Positions 24,446-33,946 are shown, counted from the first letter of the stretch. The stretch is DNA of 64,000 bases from an uncultured Alphaproteobacteria bacterium (GCA_937995535.1 CALKJU010000040.1:78178-142177); one strand, 5' to 3'. Numbers and translations: made by a program. Notes: a model not told the origin generated them from the letters alone.

Positions 24446-25111
24446 ATGGTGACGGCTGCGGCCCGGGTCCATGAGCCCGCTGAGGTTGGGCGTGTGATCG
24501 ACCTCGACCGCTTGGCGGCGACCGGCGTCGCACGCGATCCCTTCATGTACGTCGTCGTGCCCGACTTCATCCGTCCCGAACGTCTCGACCAGGTGCTCGA
24601 CGACTTCCCGGCGATCGACGGTCCGAGCAACTACACGCCTGATCAGCTCAGCTACGGCCCGGCGTTCGGCGCCCTGCTGGCCGAGCTCACCAGCGACGCC
24701 ACGCGCGACGCCTTCGCCCGCGCCTTCGACATCGACCTGACCGGCGCCGAGCCCTCGATCGGCATCCGCGGCTACAGCGAGGCCACCGACGGCAACATCC
24801 ATACCGACCACCGCAGCAAGGTCGTGACCGTCCTGGTCTACTTCAACCGCGAGTGGCCGCACGAAGGCGGCCGGCTGCGGATGATGCGCAGCAGGTCGGA
24901 CATGGAGGACTATGCCGCGGAGGTGGCACCGCTGGCCGGCACGATGCTCGCCTTCAGGCGCAGCGACGACAGCTTCCACGGCCACAAGCCGCACGTCGGC
25001 GAGCGCAAGATGCTGCAGATGAGCTACACGCGGCCGACTTCCGTGTGGCGGCTGGAGAAGCGGCTGAGCGTGCTGACCAAGCCGGTCCGGCGCCTGCTCA
25101 ACATGAGCTGA
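24446..25111 (+). CDS. 2-oxoglutarate/Fe(II)-dependent oxygenase (prolyl-4-hydroxylase-like)
   Basis: This 221-residue protein starts at MVTAAARVHE, preceded by GGGAGTAGG. The double-stranded beta-helix iron ligands are His119 and Asp121 in NIHTDHRSK and a distal His at about 178-180 (SFHGHKP), with Arg at about 185 (VGERKML) positioned to bind 2-oxoglutarate. The phrase VTVLVYFNREWPHEGGRLRM is typical of the P4Hc/2OG-FeII_Oxy_3 group. It would hydroxylate a small molecule, lipid or sugar in the cytoplasm. It lies at the end of the sulfotransferase island, convergent with argB. The substrate is unknown. Confidence 0.85.
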   Translation: MVTAAARVHEPAEVGRVIDLDRLAATGVARDPFMYVVVPDFIRPERLDQVLDDFPAIDGPSNYTPDQLSYGPAFGALLAELTSDATRDAFARAFDIDLTGAEPSIGIRGYSEATDGNIHTDHRSKVVTVLVYFNREWPHEGGRLRMMRSRSDMEDYAAEVAPLAGTMLAFRRSDDSFHGHKPHVGERKMLQMSYTRPTSVWRLEKRLSVLTKPVRRLLNMS

Positions 25112-25141
25112 GGCGCGCGGGCGTCAGCCGGCCCGCGCGCC
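25112..25141. terminator. Strong GC hairpin between converging genes
   Basis: An 11-bp perfect inverted repeat, GGCGCGCGGGC and GCCCGCGCGCC, flanks an 8-base loop (25123-25130). It fills the 12-bp gap between the oxygenase and argB stops and reaches into the last codons of argB. It has no T-tract, so it may block polymerase or protect both mRNA ends rather than act as a standard intrinsic terminator. Confidence 0.5.
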
Positions 25142-26041
25142 GCTCGCCCGGATCTGCGTGCCGATGCCGTGCTCGGTGAACAGCTCGAGCAGGATCGCGT
25201 GGGGTACGCGCCCGTCGAGGATCGTCGCCGCTTCGACCCCCTGCTCGACCGCGGCGAGGCAGGTCTCGACCTTGGGGATCATGCCGCCGGCGATGGTGCC
25301 GTCGGCGATCAGGCCGCGCGCCTGCTCCACGCTCAGCCAGGGCAGCAGCTTGCGGTCGCGGTCAAGCACGCCGACGACGTCGGTGAGCATCAGCAGCCGC
25401 TTCGCGCCGATCGCCGCCGCGACCGCGCCCGCCGCGGTATCGGCGTTGATATTGTAGGTCTGCCCGTCGGCGCCGGCACCGACCGGCGCGACCACGGGCA
25501 CGATCCCGGAGCCGGCCAGCACGTCGAGGATGGCGCGGTCGACCCGCACCGGCTCGCCGACGAAGCCCAGATCCACGACCTGCTCGATGTTGCTCGTCGG
25601 GTCGCGCTTGGTGCGGGTCAGCCGCCGCGCCTCGATCAGCCGCGCATCCTTGCCCGAGATGCCGACCGCACGGCCGCCGGCCGCCTGGATGGCGCCGACG
25701 ATCTCCTTGTTGATCTTCCCGGCGAGCACCATCTCGACGACCTCGACCGTGGCGGCGTCGGTCACGCGCAGCCCGTCGACGAACTCGCTCTTGATCGCGA
25801 GGCGGTCGAGCATGGACTTGATCTGCGGCCCGCCACCGTGGACGACGACCACGTCGATGCCGACCTGCTCGAGCAGCACGATGTCGCGGGCGAACTCGCG
25901 GGCGAGATGCTCCTCGCCCATGGCGTGCCCGCCATATTTGACGACGAAGGTCGCCCCGGCGTGGCGCTGGATGAACGGCAGCGCCTCGACCAGCGTGCGG
26001 GCGATGCGGTGCACGTCCTGCTCCGGGCGGATCTCGCTCAT
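25124..26041 (-). CDS. argB: Acetylglutamate kinase
   Basis: This 305-residue enzyme phosphorylates N-acetylglutamate in arginine synthesis in the cytoplasm. The amino-acid-kinase fold motifs are all present: [10 protein letters not shown] (about 33-42, with the catalytic Lys35), VVHGGGPQI (about 66-74), [10 protein letters not shown] and the N-terminal helix (about 8-27) that in many homologues forms the arginine-sensitive hexamer. Length is normal for the family. Its ATG overlaps the engB stop (ATGA), a classical alphaproteobacterial pair. The final bases form part of a strong hairpin. Confidence 0.96.
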   Translation of the reverse strand: MSEIRPEQDVHRIARTLVEALPFIQRHAGATFVVKYGGHAMGEEHLAREFARDIVLLEQVGIDVVVVHGGGPQIKSMLDRLAIKSEFVDGLRVTDAATVEVVEMVLAGKINKEIVGAIQAAGGRAVGISGKDARLIEARRLTRTKRDPTSNIEQVVDLGFVGEPVRVDRAILDVLAGSGIVPVVAPVGAGADGQTYNINADTAAGAVAAAIGAKRLLMLTDVVGVLDRDRKLLPWLSVEQARGLIADGTIAGGMIPKVETCLAAVEQGVEAATILDGRVPHAILLELFTEHGIGTQIRASGARAG

Positions 26042-26682
26042 GCCCCCTTCCCCGCGGTCGCGGCGAGGAGCGCCAGCTCCGCCCGCAGCGCGTCGATCCC
26101 ATCGCGCGTGCGCGCGCTCGTGACAAGCGGCTCCGGCAGCGCCCCCGCCGCGCGCCGCAGCCGGGTGCTCAGCTCGAGACCGAGATCGGCGAGATCGCCC
26201 TTGCGGACCAGGTCCGCCTTGGTGAGGACGACGCGGAACGGCACCGCCGCCTCGCCGAGCATCGCCATCACCGCTTCGTCGGTGGCCTTGAGCCCGTGGC
26301 GCGCGTCGACCAGGACGAGCGCCCGGGCGAGGTTCGGCCGGCCGCGCAGGTAGGCGAAGATCAGCGCCTGCCAGCTCGCGACCAGCTTCTTCGGCGCCTG
26401 GGCGTAGCCGTAGCCGGGCAGGTCGACGAGCCGCAGCCGCCCGTCGAGGACGAAGAAGTTGAGCTGCTGGGTGCGTCCGGGCGTGTTCGAGGTCCGCGCC
26501 AGCTCGCCCTGGCCGACCAGCGCGTTGATCAGGCTGGACTTGCCGACGTTGGAGCGGCCGGCGAAGGCGACCTCCGGCAGGTCGGCGGCGGGCAGTTGGT
26601 CGAGCGCGGCCACGCCGAGCAAGAAGCGGGCCGGCCTCGCGAACAGGAGACGGGCGTCCTCGTCGAGGATGGGGTCGACCAT
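26038..26682 (-). CDS. engB: Ribosome-biogenesis GTP-binding protein EngB (YsxC/YihA)
   Basis: This 214-residue GTPase helps assemble the large ribosomal subunit. It starts at [10 protein letters not shown]. GTPase motifs are G1 GRSNVGKSS (about 42-50), G2 NTPGRTQQ, G3 DLPGYGYAQ and G4 TKADLV, with G5 as SARTRDG. Length is typical. The gene is coupled to argB. In most alphaproteobacteria yidC precedes engB, but here the upstream neighbour is a divergent MipA-like gene. Confidence 0.95.
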   Translation of the reverse strand: MVDPILDEDARLLFARPARFLLGVAALDQLPAADLPEVAFAGRSNVGKSSLINALVGQGELARTSNTPGRTQQLNFFVLDGRLRLVDLPGYGYAQAPKKLVASWQALIFAYLRGRPNLARALVLVDARHGLKATDEAVMAMLGEAAVPFRVVLTKADLVRKGDLADLGLELSTRLRRAAGALPEPLVTSARTRDGIDALRAELALLAATAGKGA

Positions 26683-26872
26683 GGCCAGCGGGCTGTGGAG
26701 CCCGCCGCCGCGCGCGTCAACCGTGCACCTGTCGCGTCTCGGGACGCCGTTACCCCTGCGACGAGACGTTCGCCCCGCCGCTGGCCGCTGCAGAGGGCGC
26801 TGTTGCCGCCGGCACACAGCACGGCCCGGGCGACACGTCCATATACGGAGCGTCAGGTTCGAGGATACGAGC

Positions 26873-27655
26873 ATGAGATCCGGCCTTCCCGCAGCCGCGC
26901 TGGCGGCGTTCGCTACCGCGGTGACGTTCGCCAGCGCCCGCGCGGTCGACGTGACCGTCGGCCTTGGCGCGGCCTATGCGCCCGACTACGAGGGCTCCGA
27001 GGACTATCAGGCGTTGCCGTTGTGGAACCTGCGTCTCGGCGATCTGTACGGCGAGGAGACCTTCGTGCAGATCATCGGCACGACCCTGAACTCCAATCTG
27101 CTGCCGAACGAGCACTGGCGGCTGGGCGTGGCCGGCCTCTACCGCTCCGACTATGACGACGTCGACAACAACCGGGTCGAGGACATCAAGAGCACCGACG
27201 AGGCGCTGCTGCTCGGGCCGACGCTCGGCTACGACTTCGTGGCCGGCGTCGCCCGCGACTTCGCCGTCGAGGTGGATGCGCTCTACGACGTCGCCAACGG
27301 CAACGGCGGGGTGGTGACACCACGGCTGCGTGGCAAGACCGAGCTGGCGCCGGGCCTGGTCGGCGAGGCGAGGCTGTCGGCGACCTGGGCGAGCGGCGAC
27401 TACATCGGGAACTTCTTCTCGATCAACAGCGCCGACGCGGCCCGCTCCGGCCTCGACCGCTACGACGCCGACGAGGGCATCAAGGACGTCACCATCGGCG
27501 GTGGCCTGACCTACCGCTTCACCGAGCGCTGGTCGCTCACCGGGATCGCCGCCTACAGCCGCCTGCTCGGCGACGCCGCCGACAGCCCGATCGTCGACGA
27601 CGAAGGGGACGAGAACCAGTTCGCCGCCGGCGCGTTGATCAACTATCGCTTCTGA
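26873..27655 (+). CDS. MipA/OmpV-family outer-membrane protein
   Basis: This 260-residue protein starts at MRSGLPAAAL, with GAGGA eight bases upstream; a signal peptide is cleaved near ARAVD. The mature part begins VTVGLGAAYAPDYEGSEDYQ, the usual opening of MipA/OmpV proteins, and continues with alternating beta strands to a C-terminal aromatic residue (INYRF), as expected for a barrel inserted by the BAM complex. The family includes MltA-interacting scaffolds and porin-like proteins; the role here is unknown. It is divergent from engB and convergent with the aminotransferase gene. Confidence 0.87.
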   Translation: MRSGLPAAALAAFATAVTFASARAVDVTVGLGAAYAPDYEGSEDYQALPLWNLRLGDLYGEETFVQIIGTTLNSNLLPNEHWRLGVAGLYRSDYDDVDNNRVEDIKSTDEALLLGPTLGYDFVAGVARDFAVEVDALYDVANGNGGVVTPRLRGKTELAPGLVGEARLSATWASGDYIGNFFSINSADAARSGLDRYDADEGIKDVTIGGGLTYRFTERWSLTGIAAYSRLLGDAADSPIVDDEGDENQFAAGALINYRF

Positions 27656-27660
27656 GCCAC

Positions 27661-29019
27661 TCACCCCAGCCCGCGCGCCCGCGCTACCGCGTGGACGGCG
27701 CGGGCCGCGGCGGTGACGGCGCGGTCGAGCTGGTCCTGGGTGGCGATCAGCGGCGGGGCCATCTCGAAGGCGTGGCCGATCGCGCAGGCGAGCACGCCGC
27801 TCTCGTCGCGCATGTGGCGGACGACGGCGGCCACCGTGTCGTCGGCGAACGGCGCCTTGGTGGCGCGGTCGGCGGTCAGCTCGACGGCATGCCAGTGGCC
27901 GATCCCGCGCACCTGCGCGACGATCGGCTGCCCACCCAACGCGTCCTCGAGCGCCTGCCGCAGATATTCGCCGTTCTGCTTGGCGCGCGGAATCAGCCCG
28001 TCGCGCTCCTTGATGCGGATCGCGGCATTGGCGGCCGCGGCGCAGGCGGCATGGCCGCTGAAGGTGTGGACGTGGCGGAACATCGGGATGGCGTCGGCGA
28101 TCTCGCCGCGCGTGAGCACCGCCCCCATCGGCGCGTAGCCGGCGGTCAGCGCCTTGGCCACGGTCATGATGTCGGGCTCGAGCCCGTAATGCTCGCAGGC
28201 GAACCATGCTCCGGTGCGGCCGAAGCCGGTGATCACCTCGTCGGCGATCAGCAGCACGCCGTGCCGGTCGCAGATCTCGCGCACGCGCTGCCAGTAGCGC
28301 CGTGGCGGGATCTGCACCCCGTGCGCCTGCATGATCGGCTCACCGATGAAGGCCGCGACCAGCTCCGGACCCTCGAGCTCGATCTGCCGCTCGAGCGCGG
28401 TCGCGCACAGCTCGGCGTAGCTCTCCTCGTCCATGCCGAACGGGTTCGTCCAGCCGGTCGGGTTGGGCACGAAGCTGTGCCCGGGGACACGCGCGTCGGG
28501 GACGTCGCGCACCGGGAGCCAGTCGGTCACCGACAGTGCCCCCATGGTCGCGCCGTGATACGCCGTCCAGCGCGAGATGGTCTTGTAGGCCTTGGGCTTG
28601 CGGCCGGAGGCCTGCTGGTACTGGCGGGCCAGCTTGAGGGCGCACTCGACCGCCTCCGAGCCGCCGCTGACGAACATCACCCGGTCGAGCCGCCCGGGCG
28701 CGAGCCGCGCCAGGGTCGCCGCCAGCGCGATCGTCGGCGGGGCGAGGTGCGCCGCCGTGCCGACATAGTGGAGCGTCGCCAGCTGCTGCTGGACGGCCGC
28801 GGCGATCTCGCGGTTGCCGTAGCCGAGGCTGTTGGCCCGCGTGTGCGAGCCCATCATGTCGAGGTAGGTGCGGCCGTGGATGTCGGTCAGCTCGCAGCCC
28901 TCGCCGCGCACGTAGACCACCGGCTCGCTCTCCGCGCCGCCGTGCGCGACCAGCGGCATCAGGCAGTGCGCGCGGGCCTGCTGGAGCAGATGCCCGGCGT
29001 CGCGGCCGTCCTCGGTCAT
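27661..29019 (-). CDS. Class III (omega/acetylornithine-like) PLP aminotransferase
   Basis: This 452-residue protein starts at MTEDGRDAGH, with GGGAGG upstream. It has the class III layout: LDMMGSHTRANSLGYGN (dimer and substrate region), VSGGSEAVECALKLARQY (PLP phosphate cup), LIADEVITGFGRTGAWF, and the PLP lysine in TVAKALTAGYAPMG. A role in beta-alanine/taurine/putrescine-type transamination or glutamate-semialdehyde-like chemistry is possible, but the amino donor cannot be told from the sequence. It is convergent with the MipA gene and divergent from dodecin. Confidence 0.85.
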   Translation of the reverse strand: MTEDGRDAGHLLQQARAHCLMPLVAHGGAESEPVVYVRGEGCELTDIHGRTYLDMMGSHTRANSLGYGNREIAAAVQQQLATLHYVGTAAHLAPPTIALAATLARLAPGRLDRVMFVSGGSEAVECALKLARQYQQASGRKPKAYKTISRWTAYHGATMGALSVTDWLPVRDVPDARVPGHSFVPNPTGWTNPFGMDEESYAELCATALERQIELEGPELVAAFIGEPIMQAHGVQIPPRRYWQRVREICDRHGVLLIADEVITGFGRTGAWFACEHYGLEPDIMTVAKALTAGYAPMGAVLTRGEIADAIPMFRHVHTFSGHAACAAAANAAIRIKERDGLIPRAKQNGEYLRQALEDALGGQPIVAQVRGIGHWHAVELTADRATKAPFADDTVAAVVRHMRDESGVLACAIGHAFEMAPPLIATQDQLDRAVTAAARAVHAVARARGLG

Positions 29020-29090
29020 GGCGCTCCCTCCCGTCGCCTGCAGCCTAGCCGAGCCGGCCGGGCCGGCAATCCTCGCTGCCGCGGCATGCC

Positions 29091-29119
29091 TTGTGGCCGG
29101 CACCCGACGCCGCTAGCGT
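29091..29119 (+). promoter_or_regulatory. Candidate sigma70-type promoter for dodecin
   Basis: TTGTGG (29091-29096), 17 bp, TAGCGT (29114-29119), about 46 bp before the dodecin ATG, in the divergent gap with the aminotransferase gene. Confidence 0.4.
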
Positions 29120-29165
29120 CGTCGGTTACGTCGGCTGCCGAGCCGGCGCGGAAGGGGAGGATGCC

Positions 29166-29369
29166 ATGTCCGTCGCGCGTGTGACCGAGATCTCGGCGAC
29201 CTCGAGCAAGAGCTTCGAGGATGCCACCAGCCAGGGCATCGCCCGCGCCGCCAAGACGCTACGCAACATCACCTCGGCCTGGGTCAAGGAGCAGCAGGTC
29301 CGGGTCAAGGACGGGCGGATCACCGAATACCAGGTCAACCTGATGGTGACCTTCATCCTCGACGACTGA
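29166..29369 (+). CDS. Dodecin (flavin-binding dodecamer)
   Basis: This 67-residue protein starts at MSVARVTEIS, preceded by GGGGAGGA. It matches dodecins along its whole length: VTEISATSSKSFEDA, the helix AIARAAKTLRNI and the strand AWVKEQQVRVKDG, ending in MVTFILDD. The Trp in SAWVKEQ corresponds to the flavin-stacking residue. Dodecins store riboflavin or FMN and buffer free flavin in the cytoplasm. It converges with the yifB gene, with 11 bp between. Confidence 0.9.
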   Translation: MSVARVTEISATSSKSFEDATSQGIARAAKTLRNITSAWVKEQQVRVKDGRITEYQVNLMVTFILDD

Positions 29370-29380
29370 CCCGCGCCAGC

Positions 29381-30946
29381 TCAGCGGCGCTGTGGGGCGA
29401 TCCGGCGGAAGGCGACGGCCTCGGCGACGTGCGGGCGCGCGACCGTCCCGGCCCCGTCGAGGTCGGCGATGGTCCGCGCGACCCGCAGGATGCGGTTGTA
29501 ACCGCGGGCGGTGAGCCGGAGCTGCTCGGCGGCACGACGCAGCAGGTCCAGGGCCGGAGGCTGGAGCACGACGAGGCGTTCCAGCAGCTCGCCGTCGAGC
29601 TCGGCGTTGGTGCGCAGCTCCGGCCGACCGGCCGCGGCGAGGCGCTCGGCCTGTGCGTGGCGCGCGGCGAGGACGCGGGCCCGGACCTCCGCCGTGCCCT
29701 CCCGCGGTGCCGGCAGCGCCATTTCGGCCGCGCTCACCGCCGGCACGTCGACATGCAGGTCGATCCGGTCGAACAGCGGTCCCGAGATGCGGCCCTGATA
29801 GTCGGCGGCACAGCGCGGGGCGCGGGTGCAGGCCAGCGCCGGGTCGTCGAAATGCCCGCAGCGGCACGGGTTCATTGCCGCCACGAGCTGGACGCGGGCG
29901 GGATAGGTGACGTGCAGATTGGCGCGCGCGACGGTCACCTTGCCGGTTTCGAGCGGCTGGCGCAACGCCTCCAGCACCTGCCGCTGGAACTCGGGCAGCT
30001 CGTCGAGGAACAGCACGCCTTTGTGGGCGAGGGAGACCTCGCCCGGCCGGGCGTGGCTGCCACCACCGACCATCGCCGCCATCGAGGCCGCGTGATGCGG
30101 GCTGCGGAACGGGCGGCGGCGCGACAGCCGCCCGGCCTGCAGCGCGCCGGCGACGCTCGCGATCATGCTGACCTCGAGCGTCTCGGCGGGATCGAGCGGC
30201 GGCAGGAGGCCGACCAGCCGTGCCGCCAGCAGCGACTTCCCGGCACCGGGCGGGCCGACCATGAGGAGATTGTGCGCGCCGGCGGCGGCGATCTCCAGCG
30301 CCCGCTTGGCCGTCTCCTGGCCCTTCACGTCACGCAGGTCGGGATAGTCGAGCTCGTCCTCGGCCAGCGCCGGCTCGGGCGGGCTCAGCACCTGCCAGCC
30401 ACGCGCATGATTGATCAGGGCGAGCAGGCTGGGCGCCGCGAGGATCGCGATCTCGTCCTTGAGCCACGCCGCCTCGCCGCCATTGGCAGCGGGGCAGATC
30501 AGGCCCAGACCGCGCTCCGAGGCCGCCACGGCAGCGGCCAGCACGCCGGATACCGGGCGCAGACTGCCATCAAGGCCAAGCTCGCCGAGCGCGAGACGGC
30601 CGTCGATCGTGTCGCTCGGCAGGACGCCCATGACCGCGAGCAGCCCCAGTGCGATCGGCAGGTCGAAATGCGCCCCCTCCTTGAGCAGGTCGGCCGGCGC
30701 GAGGTTGACCGTGATCCGTCGCGGCGGAAGGGCGAGGCCCATCGCCCCGAGCGCCGCGCGGACCCGTTCGCGGCTTTCCGCGACCGCCTTGTCCGGCAGA
30801 CCGACGATCGAGAAGGCCGGCAGTCCGTTGCTGAGCTGGACCTCGACCTCGACATCGGCGGCGTCGAGGCCGACGAAGGCGAGCGCGCGCACGCAGGCGG
30901 TGGTGATGGCCGGGCGCGACGACTGCTCCTGCAGGCTGGCTGACAC
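29381..30946 (-). CDS. YifB/ComM family Mg-chelatase-like AAA+ ATPase
   Basis: This 521-residue protein starts at a GTG with GGAGG six bases upstream. An N-terminal ChlI domain (about 25-150, GLPAFSIVGLPDKAVAESRERVRAAL) is followed by an AAA+ module with Walker A GPPGAGKSLLAARL, Walker B VLFLDELPEF, a zinc-type segment NPCRCGHF and C-terminal lid RIDLHVDVP. ComM in naturally competent bacteria is a branch-migration helicase in transformation; in others the role is unknown. Length and motif order are standard. Confidence 0.92.
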   Translation of the reverse strand: MSASLQEQSSRPAITTACVRALAFVGLDAADVEVEVQLSNGLPAFSIVGLPDKAVAESRERVRAALGAMGLALPPRRITVNLAPADLLKEGAHFDLPIALGLLAVMGVLPSDTIDGRLALGELGLDGSLRPVSGVLAAAVAASERGLGLICPAANGGEAAWLKDEIAILAAPSLLALINHARGWQVLSPPEPALAEDELDYPDLRDVKGQETAKRALEIAAAGAHNLLMVGPPGAGKSLLAARLVGLLPPLDPAETLEVSMIASVAGALQAGRLSRRRPFRSPHHAASMAAMVGGGSHARPGEVSLAHKGVLFLDELPEFQRQVLEALRQPLETGKVTVARANLHVTYPARVQLVAAMNPCRCGHFDDPALACTRAPRCAADYQGRISGPLFDRIDLHVDVPAVSAAEMALPAPREGTAEVRARVLAARHAQAERLAAAGRPELRTNAELDGELLERLVVLQPPALDLLRRAAEQLRLTARGYNRILRVARTIADLDGAGTVARPHVAEAVAFRRIAPQRR

Positions 30947-31012
30947 CGCGGTCCTCCATGGGCGCGGCGAGCCTATCGCGTGATTACGCGAAATTCATCA
31001 CTGATCATCGCG

Positions 31013-31576
31013 TCATGGGCGAGGCGGGCCCTGGACCGGAACCAGCCGGCCGGCGGCCTTGGCCATCCGCCGCCGGCGGCGGCGCTCCTGGAAGGCGGTG
31101 ATCGGGCGGAGCAGCAGGAGGTAGCTCACCACCCAGGCGACCACCGCCACGGGCAGCGAGCCGATCAGCATCGGCCAGAAGAACGCCCACAGATTGTCGA
31201 CCAGCCCTTCGAAGCCCAGCGCGGTGATGCTGTAGGCTTTCTGCCCGAGAAGCCAGCAGCCGACACGGTAGCTGGCGGCGAACATCAACGGGAAGGTCCA
31301 GGGGTTGCCGGCCAGCGTGCCGAGCGCGGCGGCGAGCATGTTGCCGCCGCACAGCCAGGCGAAGGCGAAGGCGAGAACGAAGTGCAGGCCGAGCAGGGGC
31401 ATGAACGAGACCGCGATGCCGCAGGCGAGGCCGGCGGCGATGCTGTGCGGTGTCCCCGGCAGACGCTGGATCCGCATGAGCAGGTACCGGCCGGCGCGCC
31501 GCCAGCCGATATACGGCCAGAGGAGATCGCGCACTCGCTCGGCCCATGCGAGTTTCCGTCGCCTTGCGAACACCAT
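31013..31576 (-). CDS. DUF2062 membrane protein
   Basis: This 187-residue protein starts at MVFARRRKLAW. The family phrase TPHSIAAGLACGIAVSFMPL and the following hydrophobic helices (about 60-85, 88-110 and 130-165) define DUF2062. It is an inner-membrane protein of unknown function. It ends 66 bp before the yifB start in transcription order and starts 80 bp after the rel/spoT gene, in tandem, with no special operon signal. Confidence 0.87.
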   Translation of the reverse strand: MVFARRRKLAWAERVRDLLWPYIGWRRAGRYLLMRIQRLPGTPHSIAAGLACGIAVSFMPLLGLHFVLAFAFAWLCGGNMLAAALGTLAGNPWTFPLMFAASYRVGCWLLGQKAYSITALGFEGLVDNLWAFFWPMLIGSLPVAVVAWVVSYLLLLRPITAFQERRRRRRMAKAAGRLVPVQGPPRP

Positions 31577-31656
31577 GCCGCGGTTCCGGTGACACCCCCC
31601 TCGTTGCACCTATCCATAGCGAAGCCGCGGGCGAAGGCTAGCCTGCCGGCCGTTGC

Positions 31657-33921
31657 CTAGGCGTAAACGCGCTCCACCGAGCTGACGCTCGCGCTCGCCC
31701 GCAGCGCCCCCAGCACGCGCTGCAGCTGGTCGAGCCCGTCGACCTCCACATCGAGGAAGATCTCGTACAGATCCGGGGCGCGATGGCCGAACCGGACATC
31801 GACGATGTTGCCGCCCTGCTTGCCGATCACGGTGCTCACCGCACCGAGCGCGCCGGGCTTGTTGAGCGCCATCACCGCCAGCCGGGCCGCCGTGCGGACC
31901 TCCGTGGCGCGCATGTCCCACGAGAGATCGACCGAGCTGTCGGCGGCGTCGGCGGCCCGCTGCAGGGTCGGACAGTGGGTCGCGTGGATGGTGACCGGGC
32001 GGCCGGTCCGGATCAGCCCGACGATCGGCTCGCCGCGAACCGGATGGCAGCAGCCGGCGAACTGGAAGGCGATGCCCGGGGGCAGGCCGGCGATCGGCGA
32101 GAGGGCGTCGCGCGCCGGCTCGCTGCGGCGCCGCAGGGGCACGATCTTGGCGCTCGGCCGCTCCGGCTCGTCATGGCCGAGCTCGGCGCGGCAGGCCTCG
32201 ATGACGAGGCGCACCGCGGTCGAGCCCTCCCCGACCGCCGCCAGCAGATCGTCGACCGTCCGGTGCGGGAGCGCGGCGACGACGCGCTCGAGCAGGCGTT
32301 CGCCGAGCTGGAACCCCTCGGCCTTGGCGGCGCGCTGGAGCTGGTCGCGGCCCTGTTGGATGAACTCCTCACGCTTGCGCGAGCGGAGGTAGCGGCGGAT
32401 CCGGGCGCGCGCCTTGCCGGTGACGACGATGCGTTCCCACGCGGCCGAGGGCGCGGCGTTCTTGCTCGTGATGATCTCGACCTGGTCGCCGTTCTGCAGG
32501 GCGTAGCGGAGCTGCACCATGCGGCCGTCGACGCGCGCCCCGACGCAATGGTCGCCGACCTCGGAGTGCACCGCGTAGGCGAAATCGATCGGCGTGGCGC
32601 CACGTGGCAGGGCGATGATGTCGCCCTTGGGCGTGAAACAGAACACCTGGTCCTGGAACATCTCGAGCTTGGTGTTCTCGAGAAACTCCTCGGGACCGGC
32701 GGTATGCTCGAGGATGTCGAGGAGTTCGCGGATCCAGCGATATTGCCGACCTTCGTGGCTCGGCGCGCCCTGCTTGTAGGCCCAGTGCGCGGCCACGCCG
32801 AACTCGCAGACCTCGTCCATCTCGGCGGTGCGGATCTGCACCTCGATCTTGCGCCGCTCGGGGCCGAAGATCGTCGTGTGCAGCGAGCGGTAGCCGTTCG
32901 GCTTGGGCGTGCTGATGAAGTCCTTGAAGCGCCCGGGCATCATCGCATAGGCGCCGTGGACCACGCCGAGCGCCGCGTAACAGTCGGCGACACTGCCGAC
33001 GACGACCCGGAAGGCGATGATGTCGGCGAGCTGCTCGAAGCTGACGTTCTTGCGCTGCATCTTGCGCCAGATCGACAGCGGCGTCTTCTCGCGGCCGGTG
33101 ATCTCGGCGGCGATGCCCGCCCGTGCGAGGGTGCCGCGGAGCTGCTCGACGATGCGCTCGACGAGGCCGTCATCGTCGCGGCGCAGCTGGCGCAGCCGGT
33201 GCAGGATGCTCTCGCGCGCATCGGGCATCAGCTCGGCGAAGGCGAGGTCGGCGAGCTCGGCCTGCATCTCGGCCATGCCGATGCGCTCGGCGAGCGGTGC
33301 GTAGATCTCCATCGTCTCGCTGGCGATCCGCCGGCGCCGCGCCGGGTCGTCGATGAAATGCAGCGTGCGCATATTGTGCAGGCGGTCGGCGAGCTTGATC
33401 AGCAGAACCCGGATGTCGTCCGACATCGCGAGCAGCAGCTTGCGAAAATTCTCGGCCTGCGCGGTCTGCGCCGACTGCAGCGGCAGGCGGGTCAGCTTGG
33501 TCACGCCGTCGACCAGTCGCGCCACCTGCGGCCCGAACAGCCGCTCGATCTCGGCCAGCGTGGCGCCGGTGTCCTCGATCACGTCGTGGAGCAGGCCGGT
33601 GGCGATCGACGCGCTGTCGAGCTTGTAGGCGGTCAGGATGCCGGCGACCTCGACCGGGTGGTGGAAGTAGGGATCACCACTGGCCCGAAGCTGCGAGCCG
33701 TGCGCCTTCATGGCGAAGACGTAGGCGCGGTTGAGCAGGTCCTCGTCGGCGTTGGGGTCGTAGGCCTTGACCCGCTCGACCAGCTCGTACTGGCGGAGGA
33801 TCGGGCGGCGCGACGACGCGGGCACGGCCCCGCGTCGCGTCGCCGGCAAAGGCGCGGGAGCCGGGGGCGGAACAGCGACGGCGGCCGCCGGGCTGGGCTG
33901 AGAGACCGCCTCCGTCGCCAT
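31657..33921 (-). CDS. Bifunctional (p)ppGpp synthetase/hydrolase (Rel/SpoT)
   Basis: This 754-residue enzyme makes and degrades the stringent-response alarmone (p)ppGpp. An Ala/Pro-rich N-terminal extension (about 1-40) precedes the HD hydrolase domain (about 60-200) with FHHP (His87/88) and HDVIEDT (112-118), both intact. The synthetase domain (about 280-400) has TPKPNGYRSLHTT and EVQIRTAEMDE, followed by a TGS domain (about 430-490) and a C-terminal ACT domain (about 680-750). Both active sites are complete, so it should be bifunctional. It lies directly downstream of rpoZ (25 bp), the usual alphaproteobacterial order. Confidence 0.95.
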   Translation of the reverse strand: MATEAVSQPSPAAAVAVPPPAPAPLPATRRGAVPASSRRPILRQYELVERVKAYDPNADEDLLNRAYVFAMKAHGSQLRASGDPYFHHPVEVAGILTAYKLDSASIATGLLHDVIEDTGATLAEIERLFGPQVARLVDGVTKLTRLPLQSAQTAQAENFRKLLLAMSDDIRVLLIKLADRLHNMRTLHFIDDPARRRRIASETMEIYAPLAERIGMAEMQAELADLAFAELMPDARESILHRLRQLRRDDDGLVERIVEQLRGTLARAGIAAEITGREKTPLSIWRKMQRKNVSFEQLADIIAFRVVVGSVADCYAALGVVHGAYAMMPGRFKDFISTPKPNGYRSLHTTIFGPERRKIEVQIRTAEMDEVCEFGVAAHWAYKQGAPSHEGRQYRWIRELLDILEHTAGPEEFLENTKLEMFQDQVFCFTPKGDIIALPRGATPIDFAYAVHSEVGDHCVGARVDGRMVQLRYALQNGDQVEIITSKNAAPSAAWERIVVTGKARARIRRYLRSRKREEFIQQGRDQLQRAAKAEGFQLGERLLERVVAALPHRTVDDLLAAVGEGSTAVRLVIEACRAELGHDEPERPSAKIVPLRRRSEPARDALSPIAGLPPGIAFQFAGCCHPVRGEPIVGLIRTGRPVTIHATHCPTLQRAADAADSSVDLSWDMRATEVRTAARLAVMALNKPGALGAVSTVIGKQGGNIVDVRFGHRAPDLYEIFLDVEVDGLDQLQRVLGALRASASVSSVERVYA

Positions 33922-33946
33922 CGCCCTGCCGCCCGGACCGGTCCGG

